From positions 124,001 through 188,000 of the forward strand of contig NZ_QQAR01000005.1 of NCBI RefSeq assembly GCF_003350375.1: a DNA stretch of 64,000 bases, written 5' to 3'. Below, piece by piece: positions 23,453 through 32,159 of the stretch. Origin of the DNA: Flavobacterium sp. AG291. GTDB lineage: Bacteria; Bacteroidota; Bacteroidia; Flavobacteriales; Flavobacteriaceae. Below the pieces are notes generated by a model that worked only from the letters and a program-made list of their open reading frames with translations, was not told the origin of the DNA and made no database searches. The number at the start of each line of letters is the position of its first letter. The stretch's first letter is position 1. The translations under genes were made by a program, and so were the position numbers.

Positions 23453-24535
23453 TTACTCGATCTCAACAACCTTTTCTCCATCATACAACTGTATCCCATT
23501 GTTTGAAGTAAGGAAAATCAATCGGTTATCAGAAGTAAATTCCATTTTCCTGACAGCCATTTGTGCGCCTATGGCATGACTTTCGCGACTGTAAAGCAAC
23601 GTGGGAGCGAACACTTTTTCCAGCTCGGTTATTTTGCCTTCATTGGGAATAGCTGCACGGAAAATGCCTCTTTGTGTGGGGAAATATAGTTTTTGTTCTT
23701 TTATACTGAAAGCCCCGGGACCAATGAAAAGACTACCTTTTTCTTCTTTTTCGTTATAATCCCGTGTATTGAAAATTGAAGTTGCTTTGCCTTTTACTAT
23801 TTTGAAAATTTCTCCAAAGTTCATAAAATGCTGTAGTCCTGAAGTAACATATACATTCTTTTTGTCATCTTCAAAAACCGATTGTAAATGAAGTGATCCA
23901 TAGCTTTCAAAAATATCCGGTTCAAGCTCTTTTTCTTTTTTGGCATCAAAAACGTTGAGCATCGTTCCGAATTCACCAAATGTATTTGCCATCCATATCC
24001 TGTCATTACTGTCGGTAAAGGCAATTCGGGGTGGCATGAAGCTGTATTTGGCCGGTCTTGTATAATAAAAGAACAAAAACTTCTTAATAGTAGAAACTCT
24101 CATCCTACCTGGTGTATCAACAATTTTAAACTTATCCCAGTATTTATCGTTAACCGGATTATAAACTGCATAAGGAACAACTAAAAACATTTTGTTTTGC
24201 GAATTGAAGAAGATATTATGCACCTGTAACTTCTTCTTTAACTGCAAATACCAGTTTAATGAAAAATCGTTGTTGAATTTTGCCAGCCTGCCGTCTTTTG
24301 TTCCGATATGGATTATGTTATTCCTGTCTCTTCCAATCGCAGAATACATAGTATCCTGAACTTCATGAAGCTTTTTAAGGGAATGAATATCCCAAATCGA
24401 AATTTTGCCCTTATCGCTAATCGCATAAAGATGGTTATTATCCATAACCATATCCTTGTAAGAGGTAATAGTATCAGCCTGCGAATAGCCAAAAACAAAT
24501 AACAATAAAAACAACAACAGGTAGAAATATTTCAT
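23453..24535 (-). CDS. Secreted beta-propeller-like protein
   Basis: A 360-residue protein with a signal peptide (MKYFYLLLFLLLFVFGYSQ). Repeating blade-like segments include NHLYAISDKGKISIWDIHSLKKL, RNNIIHIGTKDGRLAKFN, SNDRIWMANTFGEFGTMLNVFDA, KKNVYVTSGLQHFMNFGEIFKI and DNRLIFLTSNNGIQLYDGEKVV, as in WD40/two-component-regulator propellers. Exported, probably periplasmic, and likely a binding scaffold. No transmembrane helix or kinase part follows. It lies downstream of the two lipoprotein genes on the same strand, each preceded by a similar GGGTTAGAAAGTAAAGCTAC leader. Confidence 0.65.
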   Translation of the reverse strand: MKYFYLLLFLLLFVFGYSQADTITSYKDMVMDNNHLYAISDKGKISIWDIHSLKKLHEVQDTMYSAIGRDRNNIIHIGTKDGRLAKFNNDFSLNWYLQLKKKLQVHNIFFNSQNKMFLVVPYAVYNPVNDKYWDKFKIVDTPGRMRVSTIKKFLFFYYTRPAKYSFMPPRIAFTDSNDRIWMANTFGEFGTMLNVFDAKKEKELEPDIFESYGSLHLQSVFEDDKKNVYVTSGLQHFMNFGEIFKIVKGKATSIFNTRDYNEKEEKGSLFIGPGAFSIKEQKLYFPTQRGIFRAAIPNEGKITELEKVFAPTLLYSRESHAIGAQMAVRKMEFTSDNRLIFLTSNNGIQLYDGEKVVEIE

Positions 24536-24778
24536 AACAATGGGTTAGAAAGTAAATCTACAAATTTTTCTGACACACCCCTAACCCCTCTCGAGAGGGG
24601 AACCAGCTTCACTCAAACCTTTAAGAGATTGCCGCGCTCCGTTGCACTGCGCTCGCAATGACAAAGCGGTATGAATATCCCTCCGAGTGAAGCTAGCTCC
24701 CCTCTTCCGCCACGGCGGAGGCTTGGGTGAGGTCAAATAAACACATCAACAAATAACCAAATCAACAACAAAGAAAAA
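24536..24778. repeat. Repeat spacer
   Basis: Contains CACCCCTAACCCCTCTCGAG (24573 onward), a half GTCATTGCGAGC repeat in reverse (24624-24662), a GAGTGAAGCTAGC fragment of the 178-bp repeat and CTCCCCTCTTCCGCC...GGGTGAGGTC. Confidence 0.7.
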
Positions 24779-25354
24779 ATGAAAGACATAGTACGCATCC
24801 TCGAAGGCATAGCCCTCGACAATAACCTCGTGTATCATTACGGCAAAAAAGCCGCACTGAATCTGTTAGACGGGTCTACAGAAGCAGACACTACTTACCT
24901 GCTGCACGAATTTACCAACCGCAAAAGCGAGTATAATGATATTGCCAACGTTAAAAAGATTGCCTCGACCAAACCGCCAAAGGCCGAAAAGGGAGCGTTG
25001 TTTAGTATAGGCGGACAACGTCATAGCGCAGGTGGAACCTTATTTACCGGTGCCGACGGTACCCAGTTTGAAGCCGAACAGGGCGAACTTATTGGTGTAA
25101 TGAACCGTAATGCGGCACGTCATTTTATGGCTTTTAATAATGCCTTTTCGGGCGGTGGTGCTTCGGCACCCAATTACTTTGCAGGTGGCGGAATCGTATC
25201 ACGGGAAATAGCCCAGCAAAGCCTTAATACCGATGAACTTGCCCTAAAGATAGCCGAGGCCAACAGGAACCTCCCTCCTCCGGTTGTTGCAGTTCAGGAT
25301 ATTGTTACTGAAGGTAACAGTTATGTAAGGGTTAGGGATTCGGCTAACTTTTAA
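24779..25354 (+). CDS. Chimeric prophage protein ending in a tape-measure C-terminus
   Basis: A 191-residue protein of two unlike parts. Residues 1-62 (MKDIVRILEGIALDNNLVYH ... YLLHEFTNRKSEYNDIANVKKI) resemble the start of a different phage virion protein. Residues 65-191 (KGALFSIGGQRHSAGGTLFTG, GELIGVMNRNAARHFMAFNNAF, FAGGGIVSREIAQQSLN) look like the Gly-rich C-terminal end of a tail tape-measure protein, which is normally many hundreds of residues long. The join is in frame, so an internal deletion probably fused two genes. No hydrophobic tape-measure core remains. The ATG follows a clean AT-rich leader. Confidence 0.6.
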   Translation: MKDIVRILEGIALDNNLVYHYGKKAALNLLDGSTEADTTYLLHEFTNRKSEYNDIANVKKIASTKPPKAEKGALFSIGGQRHSAGGTLFTGADGTQFEAEQGELIGVMNRNAARHFMAFNNAFSGGGASAPNYFAGGGIVSREIAQQSLNTDELALKIAEANRNLPPPVVAVQDIVTEGNSYVRVRDSANF

Positions 25355-25357
25355 AAA

Positions 25358-25387
25358 CAAAGCTCCCCGCAATAGCGGGGAGCTCAA
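25358..25387. terminator. Bidirectional terminator
   Basis: AGCTCCCCGC, four bases, GCGGGGAGCT, between the convergent genes at 24779 and 25393. Confidence 0.8.
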
Positions 25388-25392
25388 TTATT

Positions 25393-26661
25393 TTATTTAT
25401 CGATAAGGCAGGTCATCAATTTTTGAATTTTATCCTTTTGCTTTACAATAAGGATCTGATCCATTACCATTATTCCTTTTACCGTGCTTTGTTTAAACAG
25501 ATTCATTTGTTCTTCATCAATTATAAACATAGCATAGTACTCATAACTTTTGGCTTTTTGTACACCTTCCATGATTTTTGCAGCAGGAGCATCGATAGAT
25601 TTTGTGTTGTCAAACATAATCATTGCAATAGTGCCCGATTGTTTGGTTTGAGAAACCACTTTTAAAGTACAGATATAGGAGTCAGATCCGTCACGACTGA
25701 TTTTTTTAATAGATATTCCATCTACGGTAGGTGTTACATAATGCATTTCGCCTTCTTTTTTACCCTTTTCGGTTTCAATCTCCGGACAATTTAAACCTCC
25801 TGATTTTGCAACTTTAGCGATAGGTTTTGCAGCAGCAGTAGTTGCTTCCATACGGCCAATTAAACATTTAGAATATTCCTGTAATGTAGCTCCATTTTTT
25901 ACATCACTCACATATTTGTTCAATTTAACCGATACAATTTTACTTTCCTGCAAAAGCTTAAGGTCTGCCGGGGCTATTATCGCAACAACTGCGCTTACCA
26001 AAAGATTTCCATAAGGGTTAGCTGATGATTTTAATTCCTCATCTGGCATAGATATAGTTGAACCATTAGCAAAAGTGATCTCTAAACCTCTTCTTACAAT
26101 ACCTGATTGGAATTTTTCACCAGTGGGCTGATTTATCGTAAGAAAGAAAAAGTCTCCCCCGGCCGATTTTGATATAATTGTCTGTATTCCTTCTTCTACA
26201 GGTGCTTCATACCATCTGGCAGATGATTCTTTTACTTCCTTTTCATAGATTTTATTACAAAAAAAGTCTTTAGGAAAGTTAAGTCCGCCAATTACTTCAA
26301 AAGGAAAACTATGGCTAAATTTTGGATCATAATCAAAATAGAGCTTTCCTGTTTCCGAATTTTCTATGAGCAGTTTGAACTTTGCATTACGACCGGCATC
26401 GGTAAATGGTTCGTATGAAAGCACTTTAAATTCTTTATTCACTAAAGCTTTGTAGGCTGTAGATGTTCCTTCTTTTTCGTAAACTTTTTTAAGGCCGGCA
26501 TCTTTGTAAAAATCCCTGTAACCATATTTTTGCAGCGATTCTTCTTTAGGAAGAACTTTAAGGGTTTTTCCATTAAGAAGTTCAACTTTTTCTCCTGGAA
26601 AATTTTGCGCGAATGCGCCCAGACTCAAAAACAGAGCCAGTAACGAAATGATTTTTTTCAT
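25393..26661 (-). CDS. Two-domain secreted protein, paralogue of the gene at 6708
   Basis: A 422-residue protein with a signal peptide (MKKIISLLALFLSLGAFAQ). Residues 20-275 repeat the plan of the 268-residue protein at 6708 (NFPGEKVELLNGKTLKVLP, GLNFPKDFFCNK, LNKYVSDVKNG). A second domain of about 135 residues follows after an AAAKPIAKVAK linker; it contains CTLKVVSQTKQSGTIAMIMFDN and SYEYYAMFIIDEEQMNLFKQ. I recognise neither domain. The shared N-terminal module marks a secreted family private to this group of bacteria. Periplasmic location inferred. Confidence 0.75.
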   Translation of the reverse strand: MKKIISLLALFLSLGAFAQNFPGEKVELLNGKTLKVLPKEESLQKYGYRDFYKDAGLKKVYEKEGTSTAYKALVNKEFKVLSYEPFTDAGRNAKFKLLIENSETGKLYFDYDPKFSHSFPFEVIGGLNFPKDFFCNKIYEKEVKESSARWYEAPVEEGIQTIISKSAGGDFFFLTINQPTGEKFQSGIVRRGLEITFANGSTISMPDEELKSSANPYGNLLVSAVVAIIAPADLKLLQESKIVSVKLNKYVSDVKNGATLQEYSKCLIGRMEATTAAAKPIAKVAKSGGLNCPEIETEKGKKEGEMHYVTPTVDGISIKKISRDGSDSYICTLKVVSQTKQSGTIAMIMFDNTKSIDAPAAKIMEGVQKAKSYEYYAMFIIDEEQMNLFKQSTVKGIMVMDQILIVKQKDKIQKLMTCLIDK

Positions 26662-26758
26662 GGCGTATAATTATTTGAATGGTTTATAATGAGCCAAATT
26701 TATACAAAAAAACGTACTAAAAACACAACTCTTAAAAATATTTCTTTGATGCGGTTAT

Positions 26759-27019
26759 ATGCCCTTAAGCCCAAAAACCATTCTCTCGGGATGGAAGAAC
26801 TACCTCGACAAGAGTGAAGTAACCGAAGACACAGCAAAACAAAGGGCTGTTGTATGTGCCACCTGCTCAAATGCTAAACAGGGTAAGCTGCTTGCTTTTA
26901 TAAAAGACAGCTTAACCGAAATTAAAGGCGCATACTGTGCCCTATGCCACTGCCCTCTTAGTGCCAAAGTGCGCTCTACTGATATTTGTCCTGATAATAA
27001 ATGGAATGACCCGATATGA
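26759..27019 (+). CDS. Small Cys-rich prophage protein
   Basis: An 86-residue protein with six Cys: CATCSN near residue 38, then CALCHCPLSAK near 64 and an ICPDNKW ending, a probable zinc-binding knuckle pair. Proteins of this kind occur near the tail end of Flavobacterium-type prophages; function unknown. It overlaps the next + strand gene by 14 bases (ATGACCCGATATGA), implying translational coupling. Confidence 0.6.
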   Translation: MPLSPKTILSGWKNYLDKSEVTEDTAKQRAVVCATCSNAKQGKLLAFIKDSLTEIKGAYCALCHCPLSAKVRSTDICPDNKWNDPI

Positions 27020-27251
27020 AACCATAGCAAGCCTTGGAGATGATTTGATTAAACTGATGGGAAAAAGTATTATTCCCGTGCATATACTCGACTGGAAAGT
27101 ATATTATGAAGCTTACCTGAAACAAACGGAACTGCTCCTTAAAGAATACGGAAAACCCAAAAAGACCTGGGCTGCCGGCATGGTCGCCGATGAATTCAGC
27201 ATTAGCGAACGCACCATGTTTAATGTGATAACGTTTATGGAAGGGAGTTAG
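27006..27251 (+). CDS. Small prophage protein with helix-turn-helix-like tail
   Basis: An 81-residue protein from the ATG at 27006 (MTRYETIASLGDDLIKLMGK). An ATG 69 bases upstream would run antisense-like through the Cys-rich gene, so I reject it. The C-terminal part (GMVADEFSISERTMFNVITFM) reads like a short helix-turn-helix of the kind that senses sequence (ISERTMFNVI). Paired with the Cys-rich gene in the late-region remnant. Confidence 0.58.
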   Translation: MTRYETIASLGDDLIKLMGKSIIPVHILDWKVYYEAYLKQTELLLKEYGKPKKTWAAGMVADEFSISERTMFNVITFMEGS

Positions 27252-27327
27252 GCTTCGCCTGTTTATGGTTTAGGGTTTAGAGTTGCTTACTCTTGCTGAA
27301 TATTGCGACTGAACACTGAAAACTATC

Positions 27328-28431
27328 TTAGGGTTTTGCCCAGAAAAGTTCAGGGTTGTTGGTAACATAAAAAACTCGCTTATCACCACTATCGTAGGTC
27401 ATTTCAGAAACGTGCTGCTGGTTAAGTCCTTCCAGCGGAACAAGTTCTACATAGTCTAAATGCGGATGGCTATGATCGGTTTCGGTATCATAGGTACTTA
27501 TGGCCGGTGTCTGGATACGGTACAGATTCTTAGCCATATAACCGTCAAGGTAGTCTTCTTTGGTTCGCTTGCTTTTATGGTTCCAGTTGGCTTCTTTATT
27601 CAGCTTAAGCGGTTTGCCGGTTATTAGCCTTTCGCGTACCTCTTCTACACTCAGCAGGTTTTTCTTTTCGTCCATCACAAAAGCCTCGAATGTTGGATCC
27701 ATCCAAAGCCATTTATTCAGTTGTTTACTGTACACCATGTTGATAACATGACAGTCGTCAAACTTAAGTTCTTTTGGCATACAGGTAATATAACGCGACT
27801 TGAATCCCATTGCCAGATAGCATTCATTAAGCACAGTCGCCATCATACGGCAATTAACCCCACGGCCCTCGGCTTTGCAAACCCCGATTATTCCCTGTGC
27901 ATTTTTAACGGCAGGATTGTCGCTGCTGCCATCATGGCGAATGGTATTGTGTACCCATCGCATAAGGTTCTTTATCTGTGAAACCTCATCGCCTTTTCCG
28001 GCAATAGAGTCAAGATTGAATTCTTTGCGCAGTTTTTGCAGATTGGCATCGCTTGAGGGTGTATAGGAAAACGCGGGGAATTCCCTTTTATCCTGAAGGT
28101 TATAGGTCGCTCCCCTTTGAAGAGTTTCAATATAAGTAGGCTCATATTGCACACGGGTTAGTGCTTTTTTGCCATTCAGGTCAATATAAAAGTCGTAGGG
28201 TTTGCCTTCAACAGGATTTACGGTAATCTCATCCTTATCGGTATAAAAAGTAACCGTTTTAGCATTGGTAGCATATACATCAGGCGAAACATCCGGGGTA
28301 ATCTTCCAGGCTTTCTTTTTAAGTTTACCATCCACTTTGATGTTTACCATTTCGTTCGTTGCGGTAATGGTTTTCATTTCCTGCGCAAAAGAAAGCACGG
28401 GAATAAGCAGTAGTGCAAATAGTTTTTTCAT
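27328..28431 (-). CDS. Secreted transglutaminase-like (papain-fold) protein
   Basis: A 367-residue protein from the ATG at 28431, which starts a clean signal peptide (MKKLFALLLIPVLSFAQ). The catalytic triad of the transglutaminase-like fold is visible: Cys in GRGVNCRMMATVLNECY, His in DDCHVINMVYS and Asp in KWLWMDPTFEAFVMD. Upstream are beta-rich domains. Likely an exported protease or peptide-modifying enzyme of unknown substrate, widespread in Bacteroidetes. Nothing in its phage-like surroundings explains it. Confidence 0.82.
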   Translation of the reverse strand: MKKLFALLLIPVLSFAQEMKTITATNEMVNIKVDGKLKKKAWKITPDVSPDVYATNAKTVTFYTDKDEITVNPVEGKPYDFYIDLNGKKALTRVQYEPTYIETLQRGATYNLQDKREFPAFSYTPSSDANLQKLRKEFNLDSIAGKGDEVSQIKNLMRWVHNTIRHDGSSDNPAVKNAQGIIGVCKAEGRGVNCRMMATVLNECYLAMGFKSRYITCMPKELKFDDCHVINMVYSKQLNKWLWMDPTFEAFVMDEKKNLLSVEEVRERLITGKPLKLNKEANWNHKSKRTKEDYLDGYMAKNLYRIQTPAISTYDTETDHSHPHLDYVELVPLEGLNQQHVSEMTYDSGDKRVFYVTNNPELFWAKP

Positions 28432-28497
28432 TTTCGATTGATTGATCATACGCGAATATAGGAAAAAACTTAAATAAACAACTACTGCTTTTGATGA

Positions 28498-28971
28498 TTG
28501 AATGTGGATTTAGCAACAGTGATCTTTATGGCGGGCAGCAAAAGGCAGATACGCGAGAATACTCCCTTTATGATTCACCTTCCCTGGGGCGGCTCCATGG
28601 GCTCAATAGGAAGGTCCAAACCTGGAAAAATAGTAACAAACGCAAAAGAAGGACTATCAGTACATAATTATGGGTTAGCTTTTGATATTGTTATTCTGGT
28701 CGACAAAGATAATAATGGTTCCTTTGAAACTGTCTCATGGGATATAAAATCAGATATTGACAAAAACAAAACTGCCGATTGGCAAGAAGTTGTAGATTGC
28801 TTTAAAAAATCAGAGTGGACTTGGGGTGGTAATTGGAAATCATTCCCCGATTATCCACATTTTGAAAAAACTTTTGGATTGTCTCCTAAACAATTATTAG
28901 CTAAATATAACTCTGGAGATACTTTCGAAGAAATAATAAACGGAAAAATTTATAAATGGGTCAATATTTAA
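28498..28971 (+). pseudogene. Chimera of a ClpP-like prohead-protease fragment and an M15 endolysin
   Basis: A 157-residue intact frame. Codons 1-6 come from a dispersed repeat (GTGGATTTAGCAACAGTG). Residues about 8-38 (VIFMAGSKRQIRENTPFMIH then LPWGGSMGSIG) match the segment of phage ClpP-type (S14) prohead proteases around the catalytic His; the Ser part is missing. From residue 39 the sequence is an M15-family peptidase: GRSKPGKIVTNAKEGLSVHNYGLAFDIVI with the His and Asp zinc ligands, and WTWGGNWKSFPDYPHFEKTF with the last His ligand. The M15 part seems complete at its C-terminal end but lacks part of its N-terminus. A deletion joined two phage genes. Whether the product is active is unknown. 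Confidence 0.7.
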
Positions 28972-28991
28972 AGAAATAAATATTTCGAAAA

Positions 28992-29705
28992 CTAACTAAA
29001 TACTTCTTTAAGTACGTCCAGCGATTTAGGCCTCCTAAAGCCATCCAGATGGAAAGAATAATAATCCAGCAATATCTTGAGCAGTTGCTGTCTTTCACTA
29101 ACATGAAAAGCTTTTATCCCGCTATCAAATTTTAAAGTCATTAATCTTTTAAGCAAATCACTTTCTTCCGCCGAAAGGCAACTTACAGAAGCATAAGGCA
29201 CATAAATTCCTTCTGTCATTTCAAAAAAGGAATATTCATTATCTGAAGAATCAGGATAGAAGCCAAGAAATTTAGTTACTTCCATAAGTAATATAAGATG
29301 AAAATTAGCAACATCGTCATGACCATCCAGCCACAAAAGCGCTGTTTCAAGAAAAGAATATAAACTCTGGTTTTTTTCTTCTTCCTTAATGCAATGATGC
29401 AATATTTCAGAGATAAAAATAGCGATAGTAGTTTTTGTAATATCTGTAGAGATGGAATAGTAAGGATGCGCCAGCTTTACTTCCCTAAAATATTCAAGAG
29501 AACCTTTGTTTTTATGAGAGGCTTCTATTTCTAATATTGTAAGCGGCCGGAAATAAACTGTTTTCTGGCTGCTTTTTTTTGATGTAAAAGCATCTCGCAC
29601 ATAATAAGACTTAAGCCCTTCAGACTCTGTAAAGCATTTTACTATCAGACTTTTTTCCTGATAACGCAATGCACTAAGTACTATGGCTTTTGTTTTTACT
29701 AGCAT
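28992..29705 (-). CDS. recO: DNA repair protein RecO
   Basis: A 237-residue protein, the RecFOR-pathway mediator that helps load RecA on SSB-coated single strands. The N-terminal OB domain (VKTKAIVLSALRYQEKSLIV then KCFTESEGLKSYYVRD) and the helical C-terminal part (EILHHCIKEEEKNQSLYSFL, FHLILLMEVTKFLGFYPD) match the family. The zinc-knuckle Cys motif of some RecO proteins is absent, as usual in this phylum. It is followed on the same strand by porZ's downstream side, 24 bases away, an arrangement I believe is common in Flavobacteria. Confidence 0.9.
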   Translation of the reverse strand: MLVKTKAIVLSALRYQEKSLIVKCFTESEGLKSYYVRDAFTSKKSSQKTVYFRPLTILEIEASHKNKGSLEYFREVKLAHPYYSISTDITKTTIAIFISEILHHCIKEEEKNQSLYSFLETALLWLDGHDDVANFHLILLMEVTKFLGFYPDSSDNEYSFFEMTEGIYVPYASVSCLSAEESDLLKRLMTLKFDSGIKAFHVSERQQLLKILLDYYSFHLDGFRRPKSLDVLKEVFS

Positions 29706-29729
29706 TTTTAAAGATTAAAAAGAAAACAA

Positions 29730-32033
29730 TTATCTGATAATCATCACTTTCTTTACCTTTGTTTGAGTGCCATCTTCAGAAGAAATAAATATCATATACA
29801 CGCCCGAAGCGACTTTATATTTACCAAAGGCACGGGTATCCCAAAGTACTGTCCCTCCTTCTGATGTAGTTTCGTAAACAAGATTACCTTCAATGTCGGT
29901 AATCTTAACTACCGCATTATCCGTAAGGGCACTAATATTTACATCTCCATCGAAGTCAGGTCGCACAGGATTTGGAAAAACATATACTTTGCTCAAATCA
30001 TCCGAAGCTTCGGTAGATGTTCCTCTGTAAGATACCATTCCTCTGTCAGTTGCAAAAAATACTTCTCCGGTAACATGATCAATCTCTACGTCATTAATTA
30101 CGTTGCTTGGCAAAGGTGAATTTTCCTTCGTAAAATGAAACAATGTTTCCTGACCGTCTGGTGAAACCAGAAAAACACCCGCGCCTCCGGTAGCCAACCA
30201 TTTATTATTTGCCCCATCAACCGTAATATCAGTAATTGGCTGCTCATACATAAGCTCCTGGGCAAGTCCGTCTTCCATGATTATTATAGGATTCGTCGTA
30301 AGCTGATCCTGATTCATAAAGCGATCTACACCAGCCAATACTCTCAACCCTTTAGTAGTGCCTATCCACAAACGATTATTATTGTCTATAGCAACACATT
30401 TTGCCTCAAAAGAAGGCAAATTACCATTATCTCCTTCGGTTATGATAATTCTTTTATTATTAATACTTTCATTATAAGCGAGTACTCCATTTTTATTGGT
30501 AGGTATCCATTTGGTACCGTTCTTATCAATCGCAATTTTACCATAGCTCGTCTTAAGGGGATCTGAAACAGAACCTTCAACACTATAAGATGCCCATGTC
30601 CCTCCGGTTTTAAGTTCCTTGATTGGTTTTACAAGCATTGCATTGGTCATCCATAAATTATTGCTTTTATCAAAAGCAAGGCTATTTATCCTTACGCTCT
30701 TGTAATTTGAATTTGGATTAGTAGTACTAACCAAAGACTCCGGACCGTTTTGAATAACAGGCTGATAACTATATAGAGCAGTAGCCACATCATTTTCAAT
30801 TTTTATAAGTCCGTTATGATAGGATGCTACATAAACCAGATTTTCATTCGTAGGACTAATAATAATATCGACAATACATGCAGCATTAAACAACTCATCA
30901 TTCGGTATGGTATACCATCCTGTATCAGTAAACTTGCTTACCCCCAAATAATCAAGATCGGGAGAATGCGGATTGTATGTAGACGTAAAATCACCATATA
31001 CCGCCCATAGAGCTGATGGGGCTTTTTTAATTGTAAAAATATTGCTTCGTTGAGGTCCATTTGGCGTAATATTATTGAATACAAAATTTGAAAAGCCCGC
31101 CGAGAACATACCATTAGCTACAGTACCTATATACACTTTTCCACCCACAACAGTAGCACAGCTAAAAACTGCATTTTCGGCTTCGGGAAGTGTAATAACA
31201 TTAATCTGGGCTTCCTGAATCAGCTGTTCATTGTAGGCGTTTACCCGATTAGCGCAGGTAACCACCATATAGCCGTTAGCCTCTCTTAAATCGGTAATGG
31301 GTGAAGGAAAAGTTGCAAAAGGAATCGCTTCTCCATTATCAAGTTTTACCAGCATACCCGTTGTATTAGCTCCAAACAAATTACCTCCAAAACTTAATAC
31401 CCCTGAATAACTCCCCCCTATGTATTCTGACCACTGGCTAAAATCGTTAAGGTTAGGATTTGAAAGCTGTGCAAAACGGATACCCTGTAACGAGGCGGCA
31501 AAAATATATCCTGAAAATATGGTCGATTGTAATACCGCCACCTCACTCCCATTTGGTCCCAGATAATAAGTATCCCCAAATTCGAGCGTAGCCAGATTAA
31601 ATACCGCAATACCAAAATCGGTTGCTATGTATGCCTTCCCATCATATTCATAAATATGATTGATTTTCTTTTTAGAAGGTGTTACCGTATTTTCCTGAAT
31701 AATATCAATCTTATTGATTATGCTGCCATCGCTGTTTATTACGTTAAGTAAACCGTTGCTGTTACCCACCAGCGTTCGCTTATAAGCTGTGCTGTGCATA
31801 ATTGCCGTAATGGTCTCCACCTTAAGCCCGTCTACCGAGGTTATTGTTTTTAGCTCTCCGGTAACCGTATTTTTTTCAAACATGGCACTGCTGGCCGCCG
31901 AAAACACTTTAGTGTCTGACTGCGAAACATCTACAACATCATTATAAGAAAAAAAGCTGCGCCAGGGCTGGTTTTGTTGACCATAAAAACAAACCGAAAG
32001 CAACAGAAAATATAGTGAGAAAAGATTTTTCAT
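29730..32033 (-). CDS. porZ: PorZ-like type IX secretion protein
   Basis: A 767-residue protein from the ATG at 32033, which begins a signal peptide (MKNLFSLYFLLLSVCFYGQ). The mature protein opens NQPWRSFFSYNDVVDVSQSD, then forms two beta-propellers of two-component-regulator type (repeats such as NRLWIGTTKGLRVL and NKWLATGGAGVFLV). It ends in a C-terminal sorting domain (VYVFPNPVRPDFDGDVNISA ... GVYMIFISSEDGTQTKVKKVMIIR) typical of type IX secretion. PorZ is part of the surface attachment complex that receives cargo and adds A-LPS or an equivalent anchor. Gene order with recO supports the assignment. Confidence 0.85.
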   Translation of the reverse strand: MKNLFSLYFLLLSVCFYGQQNQPWRSFFSYNDVVDVSQSDTKVFSAASSAMFEKNTVTGELKTITSVDGLKVETITAIMHSTAYKRTLVGNSNGLLNVINSDGSIINKIDIIQENTVTPSKKKINHIYEYDGKAYIATDFGIAVFNLATLEFGDTYYLGPNGSEVAVLQSTIFSGYIFAASLQGIRFAQLSNPNLNDFSQWSEYIGGSYSGVLSFGGNLFGANTTGMLVKLDNGEAIPFATFPSPITDLREANGYMVVTCANRVNAYNEQLIQEAQINVITLPEAENAVFSCATVVGGKVYIGTVANGMFSAGFSNFVFNNITPNGPQRSNIFTIKKAPSALWAVYGDFTSTYNPHSPDLDYLGVSKFTDTGWYTIPNDELFNAACIVDIIISPTNENLVYVASYHNGLIKIENDVATALYSYQPVIQNGPESLVSTTNPNSNYKSVRINSLAFDKSNNLWMTNAMLVKPIKELKTGGTWASYSVEGSVSDPLKTSYGKIAIDKNGTKWIPTNKNGVLAYNESINNKRIIITEGDNGNLPSFEAKCVAIDNNNRLWIGTTKGLRVLAGVDRFMNQDQLTTNPIIIMEDGLAQELMYEQPITDITVDGANNKWLATGGAGVFLVSPDGQETLFHFTKENSPLPSNVINDVEIDHVTGEVFFATDRGMVSYRGTSTEASDDLSKVYVFPNPVRPDFDGDVNISALTDNAVVKITDIEGNLVYETTSEGGTVLWDTRAFGKYKVASGVYMIFISSEDGTQTKVKKVMIIR

Positions 32034-32159
32034 TAAAGCAATTATTTGCACAAATATAAGCTAAAACGCCATTATTGTGTTTTTTGTATAAACAGGACTT
32101 AAAAACTCTAATAATGACCTATAGAATATTAATTTAAAATTTTATTACCTTAGATTTAT

